Shown here: in pieces, positions 1 to 5,882 of the stretch
How the letters are laid out: every line of letters starts with the position of its first letter
Position numbering within the stretch: position 1 is the stretch's first letter
Assembly: GCA_937860165.1 (NCBI GenBank)
Contig: CALMBE010000654.1
Coordinates: forward strand, 1 to 6,003
Direction: 5' to 3'
Length of the DNA: 6,003 nucleotides
DNA from: an uncultured Planctomycetaceae bacterium
GTDB lineage: Bacteria; Planctomycetota; Planctomycetia; Pirellulales; Lacipirellulaceae
Made by a program: the position numbers and the translations under genes
Notes under the pieces: model-generated
What the model saw: only the letters and a program-made list of their open reading frames with translations
Told to the model about the DNA's origin: nothing
Databases searched by the model: none

Positions 1-52
1 GAGTACCGCCGTGGCCATGGCACCCGCCATTGTGAAAAAGTCATTGGCCCTG
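1..52. repeat. Left-edge dispersed repeat, inverted relative to 5950-5999
   Basis: Read directly, this stretch aligns over its whole length with the reverse complement of 5950-5999. Both begin GAGTACC, share CATGGCACCC, GTGAAAAAGT and GGCCCTG in the same order, and differ by a few substitutions and one 2-base gap. The element probably continues to the left of the window, because the match starts at base 1. I recall CATGGCAC-type intergenic repeats from planctomycete genomes but cannot verify this here. No reading frame in it looks coding. Confidence 0.7.
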
Positions 53-122
53 CCGTGTGCCGTAGCAGCACTTGTGAAAAGCAGGCGTTTTGGCTAGACC
101 GTATCGGCACACGGAGTGTGCC
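53..122. repeat. Cluster of GGCACAC/GTGTGCC inverted repeats
   Basis: CCGTGTGCCG at 53-62 is the exact reverse complement of CGGCACACGG at 105-114. The second arm also forms a perfect 7-3-7 hairpin with its right neighbour (GGCACAC 106-112, loop GGA, GTGTGCC 116-122). One arm can therefore pair with either partner. No T-run follows on either strand, so it is not an intrinsic terminator. It could be a dyad operator for the small gene at 271 or part of the neighbouring repeat; the sequence does not decide. Confidence 0.55.
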
Positions 123-138
123 TACTACAAAAAACACA

Positions 139-192
139 CTTTGCAATCCCCCTGAACCCCGGGAAAGCTTCACTTGCAGTTTTCCCGCAAAG
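139..192. other. Nested hairpin upstream of the small gene
   Basis: CTTTGC (139-144) pairs with GCAAAG (187-192). Inside it, CGGGAAA (160-166) pairs perfectly with TTTCCCG (181-187) around a 14-base loop; base 187 is shared, so the two stems meet at the junction. A further hairpin follows at 201-230. If the promoter of the gene at 271 lies upstream of 139, these stems are in its leader. Function is unknown. Confidence 0.45.
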
Positions 193-200
193 TCGTAGAC

Positions 201-230
201 TGAAGGCGCGTGAGTTAGAACCGCCTTTCA
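201..230. other. Hairpin 41 bases before the small gene
   Basis: TGAAGGCG (201-208) pairs with CGCCTTTCA (222-230), eight pairs with one bulged T and a 13-base loop. It lies between the nested hairpin at 139-192 and the start codon at 271. No T-run follows, so a terminator role on this strand is not supported. Confidence 0.4.
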
Positions 231-270
231 AGTGCATACGTGATTCAACATCGCTTGGAAAACTATTACC

Positions 271-462
271 ATGCCCTGCACCCATCTCAAAAAGCTTTAT
301 CAACTTTGCCTCGATAATGAATTGCGATTTAGCAGTTCAGACCTTGTGCATATCGTGTGCCGAGAGTGCGGGTCGGTGGAAGTGTGTCCTTCGACTCTGA
401 CCGACGAATACGACTCGACCCACCCTGCTGAAATGTTTGAAACAGAACCCGAGGCGAAATAA
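271..462 (+). CDS. Small cysteine-containing conserved-looking protein, unknown function
   Basis: This encodes 63 residues beginning MPCTHLKKLYQLC. It has C3-x-H5, C13, and a C30-x2-C33-x5-C39 cluster (VCRECGSVEVCP), which could bind zinc or another metal. The middle (residues 18-30, ELRFSSSDLVHIV) looks like an amphipathic segment leading into the CxxC knuckle, and the tail is acidic. No signal peptide or membrane segment is visible, so it is probably cytoplasmic. I have an unverified impression of similar roughly 60-residue proteins with a CxxC followed by EVCPS in Pirellulaceae; no function is known to me. The ATG at 271 is chosen because the Cys/His motif starts right after it; the Shine-Dalgarno is weak (GGAAAA around 257-262). 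It ends 40 bases before the convergent dehydrogenase stop. Overlapping frames have implausible composition. Confidence 0.72.
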   Translation: MPCTHLKKLYQLCLDNELRFSSSDLVHIVCRECGSVEVCPSTLTDEYDSTHPAEMFETEPEAK

Positions 463-502
463 TACTCAGACGGTGCCCGGATTTCTCTGCAGGCCTTTCG
501 CG

Positions 503-2093
503 CTATCTGCCCGGAATTAACTTCCCATCGACCAAGCGATCAATGCCCAGCGGATTGCGTTCTTGGATCTCGTCAGGGAGTGCCGCGTCGGGGACACCTT
601 GAAAGCATATCGGCCTCGTAAAGCGATAAATTGCCTGTTGGCCAACTGATGTGAAGTAACTATGCGTGGCCGCGGGATAGGGACCGCCGTGGTGGAGCGC
701 GTGGCACGGCTCGAGCCCGGTCGGAAAACCGTTGAACACGAGTCGCCCCACTTTGCGCTGCAGAATTCGCACGAGCTCGGCATGTTCCAGTAGATCCTGT
801 TCTGTGCCATGAATCGTCGCCGTCAGATGGCAATCCATCTTACGCGCAATGCCGATCATCTGGTCCACGCTTTGGCAACAGAACACGATCGACTCGGGCC
901 CAAATACTTCCTCGGTTAACTCCGGATGTTCGTCCAGGACATCTACCGAAGCGGTGAATAGCGTACACGCGGCTTGAAGTGAATCCACGATCCCATCAGC
1001 AGGGGATTGTGCCACAACTTTTATCCCAGGGGTTTGCGCGATGCGATTCAGTCCAGTTACATACGAGGAGTGGATCACACTGTGGAGCATCGTGGCCGGT
1101 AGTACTTGCGAGACACACTCGGTCGTGGCAGCAATGAAACGGTCGCCGTCTGCTCCGCTGGTCACAAACAATAAGCCAGGGTTCGTGCAGTACTGACCGA
1201 CCCCCATGTTAATGGATTGGACGTAACCGCGGGCAATCGCTTCGGCCTGTTGTTTGGCCGCCCCGGGCAAGACAAATACGGGATTGGCGCTTCCCATTTC
1301 TCCGTAAAACGGAATCGGTCGCGGCCGACTAACTGCGAGGTCGAACAATGCGCGCCCCCCACGCAGAGAGCCCGTAAACGCTACTGCGGAAGTCTGTGGA
1401 TGCACAACAAGAGCTGTACCGAGTGAGTTATCAGCGCCTTGGAGTAATGAGAATACCCCTGCCGGCAAGTGCCACTTGGCGGCGGATTGCGCGATTATCT
1501 GGGCAACTAATTCACACGTCCCTGGGTGGGCTGGATGGGCCTTTACAACCACGGGGCACCTCGCCGCGAAAGCGGAAATGGTGTCCGTTCCCGCTACGGA
1601 AATAGCCAAGGGAAAATTGCTGGCCCCAAACACCACCACGGGCCCCACACCTACCAACAGTGTGCGCAATTCGGGTTTCGCGACTGATTGACGATGGGGG
1701 ATTGCCGTGGTCGATCCGCGGCTGCGACCAAGAGCTTGCTCGAACCATTTGAGCAAACGAACGGCAGTGTCCAACGGTACGAGCGCACTCTGCTTCTAGC
1801 CTTTGCACTGGGAGCGCCGTCTCCGCATGCGCCCGGGCTATGAGCACCTCTCGGGCCGTTTCGAGTCCAATGGCAATCTCCTCCAAAAAACTTGCCATTG
1901 TCTCACGAGGCAAGGTTTGCAGGGCATCGACAGCCTGGTCAGCCAGTTGCAGTGCTCGGTCAACTTCCGCGTCGGTCGCTTCGTGAAATGAGGGTAAGAG
2001 GCTCTCGCAGGTTGCCGGATTTAGGGCCGTGAACAACTTCTCACCAGCTGCAGTCCACTCACCACCCACGCACTGGTTTCCGGAAAGTTGCAT
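503..2093 (-). pseudogene. 2,5-dioxovalerate (alpha-ketoglutaric semialdehyde) dehydrogenase family ALDH, split by a 1-base frameshift
   Basis: This family oxidises alpha-ketoglutaric semialdehyde to 2-oxoglutarate with NAD(P)+, a cytoplasmic last step in pentose and sugar-acid (arabinate, glucarate) breakdown. Two overlapping frames together give a full 529-residue protein, near the usual length. The N-terminal frame (2093 down to about 1698) starts MQLSGNQCVGGEW and runs to SQPRIDHGNP, residue 132. The second frame continues as HRQSVAKPEL to the TAG at 503-505. Numbered on the joined protein, the motifs are cofactor-site ASNFP with N159, K184 in VVKAHP, FTGS at 239-242, general base E265 in GEMGS, nucleophile C302 in GQYCTNPG, and EVFGP with E395 and F397. 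All key residues are present. The break is an extra base in the C5 run (1696-1700). Without it, the N-frame ends at 1512 and the C-part could start only at an internal ATG (1774), lacking 106 residues. It may be a recent mutation, a sequencing error or, less likely, a +1 frameshift. Start ATG at 2093 is preceded by an AG-rich GAAAGAA. Family call is secure; exact substrate is inferred. Confidence 0.9.
1696..1700 (-). other. Frameshift site: C5 homopolymer in the dehydrogenase gene
   Basis: On the coding strand the N-terminal frame reads AAT CCC CCA TCG, while the C-terminal frame reads ATC CCC CAT CGT. Family-like sequence is N-P in the first frame and H-R-Q in the second, so the frame must change inside the five C. 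Four C would give one continuous frame (AAT CCC CAT CGT). A prolyl-tRNA on the first CCC could re-pair perfectly one base forward, so +1 slippage is physically possible, but a simple one-base insertion or base-call error is more likely. Confidence 0.85.
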
Positions 2094-2242
2094 CTTAATT
2101 CTTTCAGATCACTTGCCAAGAGTATCAATGCGAAAATCAAGGCAATGCCACGGGCGACTTCGGTCACCCCTTCGGGGATAACAACTTAGGAACGGTTCAA
2201 AAATAACTTCGGCACTTATCGCTTGCTGCAGGCAGGTAGTAA
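2094..2242. other. ALDH-proximal spacer, no gene seen
   Basis: I see no coding frame here. A small UUCG-capped hairpin (CCC TTCG GGG, 2168-2177) is present. A promoter for the leftward dehydrogenase should lie here, but I found no pair of -35/-10 boxes with acceptable spacing. Confidence 0.4.
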
Positions 2243-2427
2243 TTTTACCACGGAGCCACGGAGGTCACGGAGAAGATAAAGGTGTAAGTCGTAGGTCGTA
2301 AGTGAATTCCAAGGCACTGGATTCCCGCCCCCGATCAGCGAGGGGCAGGCTCTGCGCGGGAATGACGGATATCTTCCCCAACCACTAGCCACATACCACT
2401 TCTCTTCTCCGTGACTCTGTGGTTTAA
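2243..2427. repeat. Composite palindromic repeat element with inverted ends
   Basis: The left end holds tandem CCACGGAG units (2248-2255, 2256-2263, then GTCACGGAG 2264-2272). GTCACGGAGAAGA at 2264-2276 recurs exactly inverted at 2403-2415, and the inverted match continues outward as ACCACGGA (2247-2254) against ACCACAGA (reverse of 2416-2423), with one CCACGGAG-type unit fewer on the right. Inside lie three heptamers (GTAAGTC, GTAGGTC, GTAAGTG at 2284-2304) and a palindrome with perfect arms ATTCCCGC (2321-2328) and GCGGGAAT (2356-2363), which encloses two smaller stems (CCCC 2329-2332 with GGGG 2342-2345; GCAG 2345-2348 with CTGC 2352-2355, alternatives at base 2345). There is no transposase. 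It resembles a non-autonomous or extragenic dispersed repeat; an open frame crossing it on the minus strand (2216-2638) is repeat-derived. Confidence 0.65.
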
Positions 2428-2463
2428 CTGAAATGGGGAAGTTAATTTTTGAGCCAAGCTTTG

Positions 2464-2512
2464 GCCAAGAATTCAGCAGGAATGTATTTGACGACTTCTT
2501 GGCGTCCTGGCG
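2464..2512. repeat. CGCCAAGA-type octamer pair and inverted repeat
   Basis: On the minus strand 2496-2512 reads CGCCAGGACGCCAAGAA, two near-copies of an eight-base unit. GCCAAGAA at 2464-2471 is the exact inverse of TTCTTGGC at 2496-2503 and could form a stem with a 24-base loop. It looks like the remnant of a second dispersed tandem-octamer repeat beside the CCACGGAG element. Confidence 0.45.
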
Positions 2513-2684
2513 ATTCACTCGGACTTTGCAATCCCACAAAGCAAGGACGGAACGAAGAATAGCTCCATCCGGCAAATTCAATTTGATCCAATTCCAAACT
2601 ATTCGGGTTTTAACGGCTATTTCGATTGCATGTTGCAAACGCCATTAACCAGTGAAAAAGACTCGGAATCCGTCCCTCGTTTCT
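2513..2684. other. Spacer with no recognisable feature
   Basis: This AT-richer spacer separates the repeats from the flagellin leader. I found no convincing coding frame, tRNA-like fold or strong promoter in it. Confidence 0.4.
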
Positions 2685-2712
2685 TAAAGCACCCATATTG
2701 CCACGTCGATAT
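2685..2712 (+). promoter_or_regulatory. Candidate sigma-28 (FliA-type) flagellin promoter
   Basis: TAAAGCAC at 2685-2692 and GTCGATAT at 2705-2712 resemble the flagellar sigma-28 boxes TAAAGTTT and GCCGATAA, with 5 of 8 and 6 of 8 matches and a 12-base gap where 11 is typical. A start near 2719 would give a leader of about 275 bases before the flagellin ATG. The match is imperfect and planctomycete sigma-28 preference is not known to me, so this is a candidate only. Confidence 0.33.
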
Positions 2713-2790
2713 TTTGCCGTAGATGGTCGTGATGGCGCTGCTAGCAATTCCAAAATTTTTAGCGCGCTCAAGGGATTGTGTCCTAGAGTT

Positions 2791-2816
2791 GGTTATCCGG
2801 TTGATCCCGGGTAACT
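2791..2816 (+). other. Leader hairpin 1 of the flagellin gene
   Basis: GGTTATCCGG (2791-2800) pairs with CCGGGTAACT (2807-2816) around loop TTGATC. It has ten consecutive pairs, eight Watson-Crick and two G-T. No T-run follows on either strand, so it is not an intrinsic terminator. It is the first of several stems in the presumed leader. Confidence 0.55.
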
Positions 2817-2838
2817 AAACAGGCTAGGCGAAATGGAT

Positions 2839-2900
2839 GCCGAGGCCGTCAATATACAGGAATACAACGGTGTTTTACTGTTGAGGTAGTTTGCCTCGGC
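2839..2900 (+). other. Leader hairpin 2 of the flagellin gene, nested
   Basis: GCCGAGGC (2839-2846) is the exact inverse of GCCTCGGC (2893-2900). Within the 46-base loop, CAACGGT (2865-2871) pairs with ACTGTTG (2877-2883) around GTTTT, with one G-T wobble. Two nested stems of this quality in one short interval suggest a folded RNA leader. Confidence 0.5.
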
Positions 2901-2922
2901 GCCGTGCGACAAGAGTAAATGG

Positions 2923-2976
2923 CCGGAGTCATCGGACTCCCCAGATCCGGTCTTCCGCAGAAAACTGGTTTTTTTT
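2923..2976 (+). promoter_or_regulatory. Attenuator-like structure with T8 tract just before the flagellin start
   Basis: CCGGTCTT (2947-2954) pairs with AAAACTGG (2961-2968), seven of eight positions with one G-T and one C-A mismatch, loop CCGCAG, followed directly by eight T (2969-2976), the layout of an intrinsic terminator. Upstream, CCGGA (2923-2927) can pair with TCCGG (2946-2950), which would occupy four bases of the terminator's left arm. Enclosed between them is a perfect GGAGTC/GACTCC hairpin (2925-2930, 2935-2940). The foldings compete, as in transcription attenuators. The stem is modest in GC and only sequence inspection supports it. Confidence 0.38.
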
Positions 2977-2980
2977 AGAC

Positions 2981-2985
2981 AGGGG
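2981..2985 (+). promoter_or_regulatory. Ribosome binding site deciding the flagellin start
   Basis: AGGGG lies eight bases before ATG 2994. An in-frame GTG at 2985 would add three residues, but it overlaps this site, and flagellins normally begin with a short M-x-x-I-N-T-N segment, which the ATG gives. Confidence 0.75.
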
Positions 2986-2993
2986 TGTTTGCA

Positions 2994-5798
2994 ATGACTC
3001 GAATTAATACAAACGTCAGCTCGCTCGTCGCCCGCAATACGTTGGGTCGATCGAACGCCGCACTCGAGCAATCGCTCACGCGGCTCAGCACCGGTTTGCG
3101 GATCAATACCGGTAAAGATGATCCTGCAGGTTTGATCGCCAGCGAAAACTTGCGTTCGGACATCACTTCGGTACGCCGCGCGATTTCCAATACGGACCGT
3201 GCCAACCAAGTGATCGCCACCGCCGACTCCGCCCTCGGCCAGGTGAGCTCGCTCTTGAACGATATTCGCGGTCTGGTGACCGAATCGGCCAATGCCGGTG
3301 CCTTGAGCGAAGCCCAGATTGCGGCGAATCAGTCGCAAATTGATAGTTCGCTCGACGCCTTGAACAGAATTGCTCAAACCACCACGTTCCAAGGCCGCAA
3401 GTTGCTCGACGGCAGCCTGGACTTCATCACCTCCGGTGGCACGAGCTTCAGCAAACTTCAGTCACTCCAGATTGATCAAGCCAATCTTGGTGCTACGGGC
3501 AGCGTCCCTGTCACAGTGAATGTCTCGGCTGCGGCCACCAAGGCCCAAGTCAACGTGTCAAACGTACCCTCTGGAAGCGGTACGGGCGTCGCTGCCAGCA
3601 CAACTGTCAGCTTCAACAGCCAAGCCGCTGCGGGCACACCAGCCGATGGCTCGGTGAGCTTCACGGTTGAGACCGCTGCTGCGGTCGCTTCCTCAGGCAA
3701 CATCTCGTTCACCTTGGGCGAAGTTCAATCGACTGGTTCGGGTAACTTCGACACCACTGTGGCGGCTGGCATCACGCTCACCGCTCTGAATGGCGGAGCT
3801 GCAGACGGTGCCCTTGGTGGTACCAACGGCGGTATCGACTTGATTATCACCGACGGTGCCGGCACTGTCGGTGGTGTTGACTCGGTCACTTACAATGCGG
3901 GTGCAAACACCCTTACGGTAGTCGCCGACCTCACCTCGGGGCTCGTTTCGGAAGACGAAATCGCAACTGCGATCACGGCTTCTGCTGGCGGTGTAAATTT
4001 CACTGCAACTGCCCTTGGTACCACCGCCTTGGTTGCCGCCGACGCTGGCACAATCTCGAATATTGCTACCGGTGGTCGTGCTGCCTCGACCGAGACCATT
4101 GCCGTCACCGGTGCCACCGCTGGAACTTCCGGCAACGTCAGCATCACGCTGACCGAAGGTGGTACGGCGGGTACGATATCCGGTTCTGCCGGTGCGGGAT
4201 ATTCAGTTGCGATCGGTACCAATGCGACGATCTCGGCGATTGCCGGGTATGTCAATGCGATTACCGAAGTCAACGCGACGACTTCCAGCACAGCGTCCTA
4301 CAACAACACTGCTGACGCACCTCCAGCGGTGCTTAGCCTGACGAACGGTACTGCCCAACAGACCGCGACGAACTCGATTGACATTAGTTCGCTGGCGACG
4401 ACCGCAGGCAGCAACCTCAATTTGACCTTCGTGACGGGCGCGAATAATGTGAGTGGCTCCAACGGAACCTACACCATTACCTCCGCGGCTGGTTCGACGC
4501 TTAATAACATCTTGTCGCAGATCGAGACGATTGCCGAGGTCGATATTGTAGCCACGGACATTGCCCCTCTCTCAGTCGGCACTCGAGTGGTGACCGCTTC
4601 TCCGGCGGGTGTCAACTCCATCACCGGCTACACGGCCCCAGTGTTTGGCGACGACGTGATTACAATTGAAGCCGCCACGGTAGGCACTTCCGGAAACGCT
4701 AAGACGGTGACGGTTGTCGAAGCCGGTTCTGGTTTTACCACTGGCACAAATGTCGGTGTAGTCGATGACGGCAACGGCAATCTGACCGTGACCCTCAACT
4801 CGGCAGCTACCGACATCGACATTGACGATATTGCCAACGCCATCGATGCCCTCACCGGCTATAGTGCTACGGTGACCGCGACGGCTGGTTCGGGGGCCTA
4901 CGATTCCACCACGCAAACGGTTCCGACCGTTGGAAACACCGCCAATGGTGCGGCAGCGGGTGGTCTCGCCGCTTCTGTGGTGATTGAGTTGGCTGGCCTC
5001 AACGGCTCTGAAGTGCTGAGCTTCGGCACAGGAACCAGTCTGAGCCAGCTTGTTAGTGGTATCAACCTCGTAAAAGACGCGACGGGTGTCGAAGCCGTGG
5101 CTGCCGGTACCACGCTGCAACTCAAATCGACGGAATACGGTTCGACCGCAATCGTGGATTTGAAAGTCATCAGCGAAGGTGCGGCTTCCACAATCTTTGC
5201 CAACGTCGCTGACAAGCGTGACGAAGGCACCGACATCGCGGCCACCGTCAATGGTGTTGTGGCCAACGGTACAGGAAACTTGCTCGAAATCAATACCGCG
5301 ACCCTCGACATCACAGCCTCGATTGAAGCCGATTTTGAAGGCGTTGCAAGCTTCACGATCAGCGGTGGTGGAGCGTTGTTCCAACTCGGTCCCGACGTGG
5401 TCAGCAATCAGCAAGCTCGGCTGGGTATCACCAGCGTGAATACTGCCCGCTTGGGTGGTGTTGCTGGTAAGCTCTATCAGCTTGCCAACGGCAACTCGGC
5501 CTCGTTGACCAACGATTCCACTTCAGCCGCCCGCATTGTGGAAGAAGCGATCAATCAGATCACCTCTCTCCGCGGTCGATTGGGTGCGTTCCAACGGACG
5601 ACCTTGGAAACCAACAAGAACGCCCTTAATGACACGTTGATTAACCTGTCCGACGCCGAGAGCTCGATTCGCGACGCAGACTTCGCTGCCGAATCCGCCG
5701 CTCTGACCCGGGCTCAGATTCTGGTGCAGTCTGGCACGACTGTGCTCCAGATTGCCAACTCGAATCCGCAGAACGTGTTGGCTCTGCTCCGAGGTTAA
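2994..5798 (+). CDS. fliC: Flagellin with large repeat-built central insert
   Basis: This is the filament subunit, exported through the flagellar type III apparatus and polymerised outside the cell. At 934 residues it is nearly twice the enteric length of about 500. Residues 1-165 are the conserved D0/D1 N-terminus: MTRINTNVSSLVARN, then RLSTGLRINTGKDDPAGLIAS, and the KLLDGS end at 136-141. Residues 790-934 are the C-terminal D1/D0, with SLRGRLGAFQRTTLETN, DAESSIRDADFA and terminal QNVLALLRG. Residues about 661-735 look like a Flagellin_IN domain (GSEVLSF through LKSTEYGS). Between them lies a roughly 480-residue Gly/Ala/Thr-rich, strongly acidic insert of beta-type repeats. The protein has no Cys, Trp or His and no internal Met. 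There is no signal peptide, as expected for type III export. The start is ATG 2994, eight bases after AGGGG, rather than GTG 2985. It is monocistronic: a structured leader lies upstream and a strong terminator 25 bases after the stop. No other flagellar gene is in the window. Confidence 0.96.
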   Translation: MTRINTNVSSLVARNTLGRSNAALEQSLTRLSTGLRINTGKDDPAGLIASENLRSDITSVRRAISNTDRANQVIATADSALGQVSSLLNDIRGLVTESANAGALSEAQIAANQSQIDSSLDALNRIAQTTTFQGRKLLDGSLDFITSGGTSFSKLQSLQIDQANLGATGSVPVTVNVSAAATKAQVNVSNVPSGSGTGVAASTTVSFNSQAAAGTPADGSVSFTVETAAAVASSGNISFTLGEVQSTGSGNFDTTVAAGITLTALNGGAADGALGGTNGGIDLIITDGAGTVGGVDSVTYNAGANTLTVVADLTSGLVSEDEIATAITASAGGVNFTATALGTTALVAADAGTISNIATGGRAASTETIAVTGATAGTSGNVSITLTEGGTAGTISGSAGAGYSVAIGTNATISAIAGYVNAITEVNATTSSTASYNNTADAPPAVLSLTNGTAQQTATNSIDISSLATTAGSNLNLTFVTGANNVSGSNGTYTITSAAGSTLNNILSQIETIAEVDIVATDIAPLSVGTRVVTASPAGVNSITGYTAPVFGDDVITIEAATVGTSGNAKTVTVVEAGSGFTTGTNVGVVDDGNGNLTVTLNSAATDIDIDDIANAIDALTGYSATVTATAGSGAYDSTTQTVPTVGNTANGAAAGGLAASVVIELAGLNGSEVLSFGTGTSLSQLVSGINLVKDATGVEAVAAGTTLQLKSTEYGSTAIVDLKVISEGAASTIFANVADKRDEGTDIAATVNGVVANGTGNLLEINTATLDITASIEADFEGVASFTISGGGALFQLGPDVVSNQQARLGITSVNTARLGGVAGKLYQLANGNSASLTNDSTSAARIVEEAINQITSLRGRLGAFQRTTLETNKNALNDTLINLSDAESSIRDADFAAESAALTRAQILVQSGTTVLQIANSNPQNVLALLRG
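3651..4961 (+). repeat. Protein-level tandem units in the flagellin insert
   Basis: Four diverged units can be drawn by eye: residues 220-365, 366-458, 459-551 and 552-656. Units 2 and 3 are both 93 residues. Each opens with alternating hydrophobics and a (T/S)xGN turn (ASSGN, GTSGN, TAGSN, GTSGN), passes through further beta-like strands, and ends with a short helix-like stretch rich in I/A (for example NATISAIAGYVNAI, STLNNILSQIETI, DIDIDDIANAIDAL) followed by a strand such as ATVTATA. The following conserved block (661-735) has the same order, which suggests amplification of a Flagellin_IN-like unit. DNA identity between units is low, so the duplications are old. Confidence 0.55.
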
Positions 5799-5822
5799 TC
5801 CGAACGATCATCCTAACTAACG

Positions 5823-5861
5823 AACCGGTTCGGTCCTTCATGGATCGAACCGGTTTTTTTT
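5823..5861 (+). terminator. Intrinsic terminator of the flagellin gene
   Basis: AACCGGTTCGGTCC (5823-5836) pairs with GGATCGAACCGGTT (5842-5855) around loop TTCAT, fourteen consecutive pairs with one G-T wobble. Eight T follow, starting within the stem base (5854-5861). It sits 25 bases after the flagellin stop, so transcription should end here. Confidence 0.95.
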
Positions 5862-5882
5862 GTTTGGCGGGCGTTGGTCGTT

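Noticed and set aside
116..400. 94-residue plus-strand frame overlapping the small gene
   Set aside because: It lies in another frame over hairpins and the Cys-containing gene, and its composition looks random; the 271-462 frame has a coherent motif pattern.
463..502. Bidirectional terminator between the small gene and the dehydrogenase
   Set aside because: The 40-base gap has no convincing stem with a T-run on either strand.
2284..2304. Heptamer tandem repeats as a CRISPR-like array
   Set aside because: There are only three seven-base units with no spacers; it is a simple tandem repeat.
2216..2638. 140-residue open frame on the minus strand
   Set aside because: It runs through the composite repeat and both octamer families; its translation is repeat-derived and has no protein-like pattern or ribosome binding site that I can see.
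2733..2747. TGGCGC...GCA as a sigma-54 promoter
   Set aside because: The GG and GC elements are about two bases too close for the strict -24/-12 spacing.
2892..2920. TTGCCT-N17-GTAAAT as a housekeeping promoter for the flagellin
   Set aside because: The -10 box matches only three of six positions and the -35 overlaps a perfect stem arm; too weak to call.
2985..2987. In-frame GTG as the flagellin start
   Set aside because: It overlaps the AGGGG ribosome binding site and adds three residues before the canonical MTRINTN start; ATG 2994 has ideal spacing.
2719..2993. Cyclic di-GMP or other known riboswitch in the flagellin leader
   Set aside because: I could not find the conserved loop motifs of the GEMM or other classes I know; the leader is structured but unassigned.
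3671..3686. Perfect GACCGC-TGCT-GCGGTC palindrome
   Set aside because: It lies inside the flagellin coding sequence in an Ala-rich stretch (TAAAVA) and is readily explained by codon use.
4572..5414. 280-residue open frame antisense to the flagellin, and similar minus-strand frames at 2793-3392, 3890-4291 and 4898-5407
   Set aside because: They are mirror frames of a strongly biased coding sequence, and the plus strand is unmistakably flagellin.
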